A stretch of DNA of 50,711 nt from CAZEHJ01 sp964512485 (lineage in GTDB: Bacteria; Bacteroidota; Rhodothermia; Rhodothermales; UBA10348), in NCBI GenBank assembly GCA_964512485.1, contig CAZEHJ010000020.1:1-50711 (forward strand), read 5' to 3'. A program made the position numbers and the translations under genes. Below are positions 9,072-16,995 of the stretch, one piece after another; positions within the stretch are counted from its first letter, which is position 1, and each line of letters opens with the position of its first letter. The notes under the pieces were generated by a model. The model had not been told where the DNA came from. It searched no databases and worked only from the letters and a program-made list of their open reading frames with translations.

Positions 9072-11303
9072 TTATATATCCCATGGCGGATCTGCAAGAT
9101 CTGTTCTCTGCTTCGCCCGTTCCATGAACAACTGGTGGATACCAGAAATCGAGTCTTGTCCCTCTACGATTCTCAACCTGTAAACACCTTCAGCGTCCAG
9201 ATCCCACGCGGAAGAGACATCTTTCAGGCTGAAATCCAAAATACGTATTAGCCGATCACGAAGAGCCCGCTTTTCGATCTCGACGACAACTTCGACCCGA
9301 TCTTCCTGATTTCTGCGCTGCCAGTCGGCGCTGCCGATGAATAGTCTCGGATCGTCATTATTTCCAAAGTAGTAGATCCTGCTGTGCTCGAGAAACCTGC
9401 CGATGATACTGATGACGCGAATATTTTCGCTTACCGCATCGAGGCCTGGACGCAGCCTGCAATGTCCTCGGACAATTAGATCGATCTTGACGCCCGCTTG
9501 TGACGCTTTGTACAGTTCCTTGATGATTACGAGATCGTCCAATGCGTTCATTTTGGCTATGATTCTGCCATTTCCATACTCCTCCTGATTGTGGATCTCA
9601 TGCCGGATTCGATCAACAAAGAAGTGTCGCATATCTCGCGGCGCAACAATAAGACGATTGTAGTGCTGTTCGGGAGCATACCCCGTCAGATAATGGAACA
9701 GATTTACCACATCCTCTCCTATTTCCGGAGCGCACGTCAGCAGACCCAGGTCCGTGTATACCTTTGCCGTGGAGGGGTGATAATTGCCCGTTCCGATGTG
9801 GCAGTATGACCTCAATCCTTCGCTTTCCTTTCGGACGACAAGCGTGGTTTTGGAATGGGTCTTCAAACCGACCAATCCATATGTCACGTGAACGCCACTC
9901 TGCTCAAGCTTTTGTCCCCACTCAATGTTGTTCTTTTCGTCGAAACGGGCTTTCACCTCAACGAGAACCGCTACCTGTTTACCACGGTTGGCGGCTTTGA
10001 GAAGCGCCTTGACTATCGGTGACTCATCCGATGTCCGGTACAGAGTCTGCTTTATGGCAATCACGTTGGGATCGACTGCCGCCTCTTCCACGAATCTCTG
10101 GACGCTGGCCGCAAAGGACTCATAAGGGTGATGCACCAGAAGGTCGCCTGAGCGAATGACTTCAAAAATATCCCGCCGATCTTTGGTCTCGCCTTCGTGC
10201 AACAAGCGCGTAGGAATAACTGGCTCCCAGGCCTCACTCTGAAACTCAGGTCGGTCCAGGTTGGCAAACTGGACGGTTGATACCAGATCCAGGTTCGCGC
10301 TGGTCTCGTAAATGTCCACTGACGTCAGACTCAGCTCACGGGCAAGCATATCTCTGATTTCTGAAGGCATAGACGATTCCACTTCCAGGCGAACAATCGG
10401 GGCGAAACGGCGCTCTTGAAGCTCATCTGAAATCATTTCGATCAAATCGTCGGCGACTTCTTCATCCCGCTTGAGGTCCGCGTTGCGGGTTATTCGGAAG
10501 GCATGGACGCCCACTACTTTCATGCCCCTGAATAGCTCACCCGCGTTTGCAGCAATCACTTGTTCGATGGGCACATATCCGGCACCATCATCGAGAGCGA
10601 TCCACCGCGAGTCACGGATCGGAACCTTGAGGCGTGCAAAATGCTCGGTCTGGCGGCCTGGATGCAATAATGAAACGGCGAGAGACAGACTAAGGTTGGA
10701 AATAAATGGAAACGGGTGCCCGGGATCCACAGCCAGAGGGGTAAGAATCGGAAATACGTGAGACATGAAATGCTCTCGCACGGTCGACTTCTGCACGTCT
10801 GTCAGGTCAGAATAATTCAGAACATGAATTCCGGCTTCATTCGAAAGCTCAGGTTTCAGCTCATCTTCCCACGTACTGGTAAGAACCCGGTACATCTCCA
10901 ATACAGCCTGCCTGGACATATCCAGCTGTTCACCCGGCAGTCGACCATCGGGTGAACGACGGTGCACGCCCGCAGCTACCTGTCGTTTGAGGCCACCGAC
11001 CCGTTTTCGAAAGAACTCGTCCAGATTGCTGGCCGCGATAGAGATGAAACGAACCCGTTCCAGAAGCGGCACTCTTTTGTCTCGGGCCTGATGCAGAACT
11101 CGCCAATTGAAATCGAGCCAGCTCAGTTCACGATTGAAATACAGCGCAGACTCGCCTCTGGTGCCTTCTCCACCCACTTCTATTGGTTGCGTTGCTCTCG
11201 GAACGACCTCGCGAGAGATTATCTCAGGTGGTGCCTCTACTTCGTGACTGCTGTCATGAGATGCTTTTTCTTCCGGAGTCAAATTCTCGGTCGCCTCAGC
11301 CAT
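9072..11303 (-). CDS. ppk1: Polyphosphate kinase 1
   Basis: PPK1 reversibly polymerises the gamma-phosphate of ATP into polyphosphate. The protein has about 743 residues. A roughly 50-residue, low-complexity acidic leader precedes the conserved start YFNRELSWLDFNWRVL. The phosphorylated-histidine region is seen in LKTHSKTTLVVR and YCHIGTGNYHPSTAKVYTD at about 480-515, and the C-terminal PLD-like domain has IRVISIIGRFLEHSRIYYF. The ATG at 11303, preceded by AAGGTGG, is preferred over the GTG at 11309. It lies about 58 bp after dnaG on the same strand. Confidence 0.95.
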   Translation of the reverse strand: MAEATENLTPEEKASHDSSHEVEAPPEIISREVVPRATQPIEVGGEGTRGESALYFNRELSWLDFNWRVLHQARDKRVPLLERVRFISIAASNLDEFFRKRVGGLKRQVAAGVHRRSPDGRLPGEQLDMSRQAVLEMYRVLTSTWEDELKPELSNEAGIHVLNYSDLTDVQKSTVREHFMSHVFPILTPLAVDPGHPFPFISNLSLSLAVSLLHPGRQTEHFARLKVPIRDSRWIALDDGAGYVPIEQVIAANAGELFRGMKVVGVHAFRITRNADLKRDEEVADDLIEMISDELQERRFAPIVRLEVESSMPSEIRDMLARELSLTSVDIYETSANLDLVSTVQFANLDRPEFQSEAWEPVIPTRLLHEGETKDRRDIFEVIRSGDLLVHHPYESFAASVQRFVEEAAVDPNVIAIKQTLYRTSDESPIVKALLKAANRGKQVAVLVEVKARFDEKNNIEWGQKLEQSGVHVTYGLVGLKTHSKTTLVVRKESEGLRSYCHIGTGNYHPSTAKVYTDLGLLTCAPEIGEDVVNLFHYLTGYAPEQHYNRLIVAPRDMRHFFVDRIRHEIHNQEEYGNGRIIAKMNALDDLVIIKELYKASQAGVKIDLIVRGHCRLRPGLDAVSENIRVISIIGRFLEHSRIYYFGNNDDPRLFIGSADWQRRNQEDRVEVVVEIEKRALRDRLIRILDFSLKDVSSAWDLDAEGVYRLRIVEGQDSISGIHQLFMERAKQRTDLADPPWDI

Positions 11304-11361
11304 ATCCACCTTGTCCTATTCCACTTATCGGGTCAACAACTTCTTTCTTTCACGAGCAGCT

Positions 11362-13254
11362 TTATACGGACACGATAAATTTTCGCTCCTTGACAGTTCG
11401 CTCGTACTTCTGCAATTCAAGCAATTTTTGATTCAGCTCGAGAGTATCCTGGCCAGCTGACTGCCGCTGAAATATCTCACCTCGGACTTTTTCTTGTTCT
11501 TCCTCCACCCGACACAGTTTCAGGATAACCATCGCACCTGCAGCAGCTTCAGAACTGTTTTCATCCAACGACGGAACAGGAATGTTTCTGCGACGCGTCC
11601 AGTTTTCCGACGGTTCAACCTCGAGTGTCATGATATCAGCTGCGAGAGATTGAATATCTGGCCCGAAACTATCTCCGAAAAACACTCTTCGATCGAAAGC
11701 GTCGTCTTCGTACTGGCGAACCAATTCACCCGCCATTCTGCGAGATGCGCCGTCGGTAAAGTCCGAAAGAGGCATACTTCCCATTATCCATTCGATCATG
11801 GGGAATCCCCCTTCCAACATCAGGCGCAGCAGTTTTTTTTCAGCCGGTATTGGCGTGTTCGAAACGCGCTTCTTCTGAATAGCCGGAGGTTCTCCTGCGG
11901 CCGGTTTCTGTCGATCTTCTTGTCTGCGCTGCCTGATTGCCGCCGCTTTTCGGTCGCCTCGAACCGTTGCTTCCAGAATGGGACGAAGCTGCATGTCCGG
12001 GATATCCAGACTCGAAGATGCACTGCGCAGGTAGGATTCGCGAATCAGCTCGTCTGGAATCAAGGCGATTGACTGTATGATGGTCCGCTGCACAGTGGCC
12101 TGTCCCTCGGGCGTTTCCATTCGGCCGGCTGCCTTGGCGTTGTCCAGAACGAACTCGATAAAGTTCTGTCTGTGATCTCTCAGATACGATTCGAATTCGG
12201 GTCCACCGTGCTCACGGACATAGGAATCCGGATCATCGCCGTCCGGTAATCGGACCGCATACGGAATGAGTCCTTTCGCCAGAATCAGGTCTATTCCTCT
12301 CAGCGCTGCCCTCAGGCCGGCCTTGTCTGCATCGTAGAGCAGAACGATTGTCTTTGCATATCTGGCCAGAGCAGAAATCTGGTCAGGAGTCAGAGCCGTA
12401 CCCGATGATGCTACGACATTCTCAACCCCCGATTGATTGAGAGCCACCACGTCGGTATAACCCTCAACCAGAATGGCCTCCTCTTTCGAGCGAATAGAGT
12501 TCTTGGCGTGATAAAGACCATACAGGACCCGACTCTTGTTGTAGACCTTCGTTTCCGGTGAGTTGATGTACTTGGGCTCATCCTGCTCTCGCAGGATTCG
12601 CCCGCCGAACCCGAGGACCTTTCCTACATGAGAGAAAATGGGAAAGATCAGCCGGAATCTGTACCGGTCATAATATGATCCACCCTCCTTTTTCTCGATG
12701 ATCAGGCCCGCCTGCTCGAGAAATTCCTCCTTGATATGAGCTGCTGCTGCCGATTTTAGCAGTGAATCCCAGCCGTCTGGGGCGAATCCAATTCCAAATG
12801 TCTTGATGGATTCTGCTGAAAACCCACGTTCCTGCAACACTTTTCTGGCCGGCTCGGCCTGTTCCATGTCGATCAGGTTGTCATGGAAAAAACGAGCGGC
12901 AAATCGAAGTGCATGGTAAATGGATTCTGTTTCACTGGCATCTTCTCCCGGTGTCTCCTCTTCCGGCAAAACCACTCCTGCGCGTTCGGCCAACATCCTG
13001 ACTGACTCGGGAAAACTCAATGACTCAATCCGCGATACGAATGAAAAGACATCACCTCCCTCCCCACACCCGAAACACTTGAATATCGAAAGCTTCGGAT
13101 TGACGTTGAATGAAGGCGTTTTTTCGGAATGAAATGGACACAGCCCTACGAAATTTGAACTGCGTTTTTTCAGCTTCACGTAGTCCCCGACCACGTCCAC
13201 GATGTCGGTGAGACTTCGGACCTCTTCAATGGATGATTCGGGGATTATTCCCAT
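11362..13254 (-). CDS. dnaG: DNA primase
   Basis: DnaG makes the RNA primers for chromosomal replication. The 630-residue protein shows the N-terminal zinc ribbon with Cys39, His42, Cys60 and Cys63 (CPFH and CFGC). The TOPRIM catalytic core near residues 257-340 contains ILVEGYTDV and LLYDADKAG. The C-terminal third corresponds to the helicase-binding domain. The ATG at 13254 fits the conserved start IPESSIEEVRSLTDIVDVV. It is the first gene of the run dnaG-ppk1-MOSC-cytochrome. The 226-bp region 13255-13480 upstream is divergent with a small gene and shows no clear promoter. Confidence 0.96.
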   Translation of the reverse strand: MGIIPESSIEEVRSLTDIVDVVGDYVKLKKRSSNFVGLCPFHSEKTPSFNVNPKLSIFKCFGCGEGGDVFSFVSRIESLSFPESVRMLAERAGVVLPEEETPGEDASETESIYHALRFAARFFHDNLIDMEQAEPARKVLQERGFSAESIKTFGIGFAPDGWDSLLKSAAAAHIKEEFLEQAGLIIEKKEGGSYYDRYRFRLIFPIFSHVGKVLGFGGRILREQDEPKYINSPETKVYNKSRVLYGLYHAKNSIRSKEEAILVEGYTDVVALNQSGVENVVASSGTALTPDQISALARYAKTIVLLYDADKAGLRAALRGIDLILAKGLIPYAVRLPDGDDPDSYVREHGGPEFESYLRDHRQNFIEFVLDNAKAAGRMETPEGQATVQRTIIQSIALIPDELIRESYLRSASSSLDIPDMQLRPILEATVRGDRKAAAIRQRRQEDRQKPAAGEPPAIQKKRVSNTPIPAEKKLLRLMLEGGFPMIEWIMGSMPLSDFTDGASRRMAGELVRQYEDDAFDRRVFFGDSFGPDIQSLAADIMTLEVEPSENWTRRRNIPVPSLDENSSEAAAGAMVILKLCRVEEEQEKVRGEIFQRQSAGQDTLELNQKLLELQKYERTVKERKFIVSV

Positions 13255-13480
13255 CGAAACAGATGTCGGGAGTGGTTTTTCTTTGCTGCGCAGGTCATGC
13301 TACGCGTACGGACGCCGGAAGTCGCGGGACTCTCAGATAACGCCAATAAAGCGACGCAACAATCGGAGTGCGCCAGATTACCCCCGGCCCGTTTAATATG
13401 CAATGAAACACCGGTGATCTGGGCACGTAGCGAATACGACAAACACACAATATTTCACGTGTTTCAACGGTTATATCCCT

Positions 13481-13699
13481 ATGAAGATCGAAGGCAACGT
13501 CGTGTATCTGGATTTGGAAGGAGGATTCTGGGGCATTATTGCAAACAACGGGAAAAAATTTGTCCCGATAAATGCTCTTCCTTCCGAGTTTCAATCTGAC
13601 GGCCAGGCTGTAGCAGCCGAAATGGAGCCCGTCCACGTGCTGGGCACCACGATGTGGGGCGAGCATGTCAAGATCAATTCCATCGAGAAGAAGCGCTGA
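13481..13699 (+). CDS. Small conserved protein of unknown function
   Basis: This 72-residue protein is predicted to be beta-rich. It opens MKIEGNVVYLDLEGGFWGI and has a lysine-lysine-phenylalanine-valine-proline segment and a C-terminal TMWGEHVKINSIEKK. The pattern of alternating hydrophobics, with a GG-F-WGI turn and WG near the end, suggests an OB-like or SH3-like barrel. I believe similar small proteins occur in other bacteria but cannot name a function. It has no signal peptide. The gene starts 226 bp from the divergent dnaG and ends 33 bp before the subtilase gene, so it may be co-transcribed with it. Confidence 0.6.
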   Translation: MKIEGNVVYLDLEGGFWGIIANNGKKFVPINALPSEFQSDGQAVAAEMEPVHVLGTTMWGEHVKINSIEKKR

Positions 13700-13732
13700 C
13701 CTTCATAACCCATTCCAGAGAGTGACTACACC

Positions 13733-15256
13733 ATGCTGTTCACAGGACTGATCACGGTTTCTGCGTTTCTATTAATCGGACTCGGAGCTACCCGTAAAAC
13801 CAAGGGAGCTCTGTTCATGACAGGCGGCTTTTTGCTTTTTGTCATCGGTGCGGTTCTACACGTTCAATCATTCTCCGGATTCGTTCCCCTTGCTGCGGCG
13901 GTTTCCGCCGAAGCAGGAATCGGGTTTCTGCTGATGGCTGGCCTGATGAGCCGACACGAAAAAAATGCCCGACCATTTTTCATGATAGGTGCGACTTCTC
14001 TGTTCGTCGCTGTTTTGATGTTTGCCGGCACGAAACTGATTGCAGGATATTCCAACCCGCCTGTGGTTGCGGGCGAGAATAATCCGCCCGTAGTGGCCTC
14101 ACAGGATCACAGCATTCTTGTCGAACTCGGTGAAGACGACACTATCGGAGAAATTGAAAGTACACTGAGCTCGTTCGATGCGACATGGGAAGAGGCTTTT
14201 CCAACCGTCAGCATGGATGAAGATGCTGACCTCGCCCAATTGTATATAGTGTATGTCGCCAAGCGCGATAGCGAAAAACTGATGCGCGAATTGCGAACAG
14301 ACGTTGAGAATATCGACAACGTCGAAGTCAATTTCATTGTAGAACTTGATATTCCCTCGAAGGGGCCGCTCCATCTTTCAGGACATGCCTCCATTCTTGA
14401 GAATGACCCTCTCGCATCAAAGCAGTGGGCATTGGAAGCAATTCAGGGACATGAAGTGCATCGTATGCTACACGACGTCAATCCGGCCAAAAAAGCGCGG
14501 GTTGCGATCTTGGACACCGGTGTCGACGCTGGCCATGAAGACGTATCCTCCGCCTTTACAACGAGCCCAGCCACAATGGACCTCCATGGTCATGGCAGTC
14601 ACTGCGCGGGAATTGCCGGTGCCAGCACCAACAACGGAATCGGAATCGCATCCTTGAACTGGGAAGGACGATTCATTGAAATCGCTGGATATCAGGCGCT
14701 GAATGAGCAAGGATTTGGTAGTATCGAGATGATCTCACAGGCTATCATCGATGCTACAAAAGACGGTTCTGATGTCATCTCCATGAGTCTGGGTGCCAAA
14801 TCTGCAGCGCCCAAAGTGATCTCCGATGCCGTCGCTTATGCTCGACGCAACGATGTGATCGTAATCGCATCTGCTGGCAACGCAAACGAAGACGCGATCG
14901 ACCATATGCCTTCGAACGTCAAAGGTGTCATTGTCGTGTCGGCGGTAGACGAAAATCTGCGCAAGGCTACGTTTTCTAACACCAACATGTCTCTGGCCCG
15001 CCCGATTACAGCACCAGGCGTGAATATCCTCTCTCTGAAGACCGGCGGCGGTTATGTACAGATGAGCGGAACGTCCATGTCCACACCTGTAGTGTCCGGT
15101 CTCGTGGGCATTATGCGTTCGCTGAATCCATCGATTTCAGAAGACGACGTGTACAAAATTCTCGAGAACACCGGCCGTAACGTTCGCGACACATCGAAAA
15201 TCGGAAAACTCATTGATGCGGAAGCGGCTGTCAGTGCCGTACTTTCCGGATCATGA
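13733..15256 (+). CDS. Membrane-anchored S8 family serine protease (subtilase)
   Basis: The 507-residue protein carries the full subtilisin triad: Asp261 (AILDTGVDAGH), His287 (HGHGSHCAGI) and Ser448 (SGTSMSTP), with oxyanion Asn383 in ASAGN. Instead of a signal peptide it has four hydrophobic segments at about 1-20, 25-45, 50-72 and 81-104. The basic loops RKTK and SRHEKNAR favour an N-out, C-out topology, placing the protease outside the cytoplasm. A short repeated linker (NPPVVAGE, NPPVVASQ) leads to a propeptide-like domain (about 127-206, inhibitor-I9-like). Its stop overlaps the next start in ATGA, indicating translational coupling to the acetyltransferase. Confidence 0.9.
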   Translation: MLFTGLITVSAFLLIGLGATRKTKGALFMTGGFLLFVIGAVLHVQSFSGFVPLAAAVSAEAGIGFLLMAGLMSRHEKNARPFFMIGATSLFVAVLMFAGTKLIAGYSNPPVVAGENNPPVVASQDHSILVELGEDDTIGEIESTLSSFDATWEEAFPTVSMDEDADLAQLYIVYVAKRDSEKLMRELRTDVENIDNVEVNFIVELDIPSKGPLHLSGHASILENDPLASKQWALEAIQGHEVHRMLHDVNPAKKARVAILDTGVDAGHEDVSSAFTTSPATMDLHGHGSHCAGIAGASTNNGIGIASLNWEGRFIEIAGYQALNEQGFGSIEMISQAIIDATKDGSDVISMSLGAKSAAPKVISDAVAYARRNDVIVIASAGNANEDAIDHMPSNVKGVIVVSAVDENLRKATFSNTNMSLARPITAPGVNILSLKTGGGYVQMSGTSMSTPVVSGLVGIMRSLNPSISEDDVYKILENTGRNVRDTSKIGKLIDAEAAVSAVLSGS

Positions 15257-15771
15257 ATGAACGATCAGGTAAACCCAATATTCGACCGGCCCTGAAGGAA
15301 GATGCCTCGTCGATAGCGGAAATCTACTCCGAATCGATTCTCATGAGGGATTCCACAATGGTGATGGATGTCGTCAGCCCGGAAGATATGAGGCAAAAGC
15401 TGGCTCATCTGGATGAACGCGAAACTGTACTCGTCGCCGAAACCGAAGGATACCTAGCCGGCTGGGGAATCGTAAAATACTATTCCGACCGGCCGGGATA
15501 CCGTCTTGCCTGTGAAACGTCACTGTTCGTGAGACGGTCGCTGACCGGCAAGGGAATTGGAAGCGCTATCCAGGAGCGACTCATGAAATCCGCCCGAAAC
15601 TCCGGATTTCACCACGTTCTTGTACGCATCTGGACCCAGAACGGACACAGCATTGCGATGCACGAAAAATTTGGATTCACGACAGTGGGTGTACAAAAAG
15701 AAATCGGTCACGTCGATGGGAATTGGATCGACGTGACCGTTATGCAATGTCTGCTTTCGGAAACTGACTGA
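15253..15771 (+). CDS. GNAT family N-acetyltransferase (phosphinothricin-acetyltransferase-like)
   Basis: The 172-residue GNAT protein has the acetyl-CoA-binding motif A as RRSLTGKGIGSAIQERLM and motif B around NGHSIAMHEKFGFTTVG, followed by IDVTVMQ. Overall layout resembles the PAT/YncA group, which acetylates small amines or amino-acid-like compounds. The substrate is not predictable. The ATG at 15253 overlaps the subtilase stop by 4 bp; a second in-frame ATG would need a shift, so coupling looks real. It ends directly against the convergent unknown gene with no base between the two stop codons. Confidence 0.85.
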   Translation: MNERSGKPNIRPALKEDASSIAEIYSESILMRDSTMVMDVVSPEDMRQKLAHLDERETVLVAETEGYLAGWGIVKYYSDRPGYRLACETSLFVRRSLTGKGIGSAIQERLMKSARNSGFHHVLVRIWTQNGHSIAMHEKFGFTTVGVQKEIGHVDGNWIDVTVMQCLLSETD

Positions 15772-16197
15772 CTACAGCTCGTTCATGGCGATACTCGGAC
15801 CGTCGCAGAAAAGGTAGTCGATATTGTAGACGATCTGGATCAATTCTCCGTCTTCGTCCACGGCCAGATGCGCACGTCCCCGGAACTTGCCCGTGGCCGG
15901 ATCCCAGTTCACGCTCTGGAAAGGGTCGAGCAGATCTTCGATTTGATCTCTGCTGGGACCTTCGATCCAGACTATATCAGCTCCGCATATGCCTTCTTTT
16001 TCGATAACTGGGTCTTCCAGGCGCAGGGCAAAAATGGTAGATGGGAAGTGCTTCTGCAATGTGTCCGAGACAATATCCAGCGTATCCTCAGCCGTGACAA
16101 CAATCGTATTCATGCTTTGAATCTGTTTCAGAATTCCGGGTTCAAATCTCTTGATCGGATACAAGAATGAAGCTTCGAGATCGAACCTGTCAGTCAA
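15772..16197 (-). CDS. Hypothetical protein of unknown function
   Basis: I do not recognise this protein. As given it has 141 residues and begins at a TTG; the first ATG, at 16113, would give 113 residues starting MNTIVVTAEDTLDIVSDTL and may be the true start. It has no signal peptide or membrane segment. The C-terminal half is acidic and contains VNWDPATGKFRGRAHLAVD, followed by IDYLFCDGPS. The gene lies back-to-back with the free-methionine-sulfoxide reductase gene and tail-to-tail with the acetyltransferase. Coding is supported by an uninterrupted frame with protein-like composition, but no function can be given. Confidence 0.6.
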   Translation of the reverse strand: MTDRFDLEASFLYPIKRFEPGILKQIQSMNTIVVTAEDTLDIVSDTLQKHFPSTIFALRLEDPVIEKEGICGADIVWIEGPSRDQIEDLLDPFQSVNWDPATGKFRGRAHLAVDEDGELIQIVYNIDYLFCDGPSIAMNEL

Positions 16198-16247
16198 CCC
16201 CGGGTGTCCATTCCGTCCATCTAGAGGTACGTTGGAGAACCTGATTT

Positions 16248-16802
16248 TTGCGTTGCCGATTTCAGGATCCGAGCTCTCTTATCGTCGTAAACGAGCCAAT
16301 AAAAGTCTTTTATGACCAATTCGCGAATTTGACCAAATCAGAAAAATATCAGCAGGTCCTGGCGAGGATAGAGGCTCTTCTCACCGAAGATGCAGATTGG
16401 ACGGCCGCGATGGCCACGGTCGTCTGCGAACTGCACGGGTCATTTGACCATTACCACTGGACCGGATTTTATCGGGTCGTTCGTCACGAACATCTCCAGG
16501 TCGGTCCCTACCAGGGCGGCCACGGATGTATCGACATCTCCTTCGATCGGGGTGTGTGTGGCGCAGCGGCAAAACAGGGTAAAACGCAGTTGGTTGACGA
16601 CGTGGAAAAATTCCCCGGTCATATCGCCTGTTCCGGATCAACCCGGTCTGAAATAGTAGTTCCAGTTCGCGACGCAGGTGGCGACGTCATCGCCGTTCTG
16701 GATGTGGATTCTGATTTTGAAGCTGCGTTTGACGAGACCGATCAGAAATTTCTGGAAACTCTTTGCAGGGACCTGGGTGCTCGTTGGGGTGATACCGTCT
16801 GA
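16248..16802 (+). CDS. Free methionine-(R)-sulfoxide reductase (GAF-domain fRMsr)
   Basis: The enzyme reduces free methionine-(R)-sulfoxide and protects against oxidation. A single GAF domain fills the protein. The three cysteines known from the family are all present: Cys94 (GHGCIDI), Cys104 (RGVCGAA) and Cys128 (GHIACSG), followed by SEIVVPV and DVDSDF. The start is uncertain: the longest frame begins at a TTG (16248), while alignment with the family favours a start near the TTG at 16329, just before SEKYQQVLARIEALL. No in-frame ATG exists near the N-terminus. Confidence 0.88.
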   Translation: MRCRFQDPSSLIVVNEPIKVFYDQFANLTKSEKYQQVLARIEALLTEDADWTAAMATVVCELHGSFDHYHWTGFYRVVRHEHLQVGPYQGGHGCIDISFDRGVCGAAAKQGKTQLVDDVEKFPGHIACSGSTRSEIVVPVRDAGGDVIAVLDVDSDFEAAFDETDQKFLETLCRDLGARWGDTV

Positions 16803-16843
16803 AGATCCATCTTCGCGCCAGTCATCAGGCGGACGAGTATAGG

Positions 16844-16995
16844 GACCTCGCTGCGTGAAAGACCTCGCTNNNNNNNNNNNNNNNNNNNNNNNNNNNNNNN
16901 NNNNNNNNNNNNNNNNNNNNNNNNNNNNNNNNNNNNNNNNNNNNNNNNNNNNNNNNNNNNNNNNNNNNNGACCTCGCTGCGTGAAAGACCTCGCT
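16844..16995. repeat. 17-bp tandem repeat interrupted by an assembly gap
   Basis: The unit GACCTCGCTGCGTGAAA is present at 16844-16860, followed by a partial copy GACCTCGCT at 16861-16869. The same unit plus partial copy recurs at 16970-16995, on the other side of the run of Ns. A tandem array that the assembler could not span explains this best. The array lies in the 192-bp space between the convergent ends of the sulfoxide reductase gene and a barrel gene. The real array length is unknown. Confidence 0.8.
16870..16969. other. Assembly gap of 100 N
   Basis: Exactly 100 undetermined bases stand between two contigs ending in the same 26-base sequence. The length 100 is a common placeholder, so the true distance is not known and could even be negative (contig overlap). 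Confidence 0.97.

Noticed and set aside
16844..16995. Possible CRISPR array around the gap
   Set aside because: The 17-bp units are directly adjacent with no spacers, and no cas gene is present.
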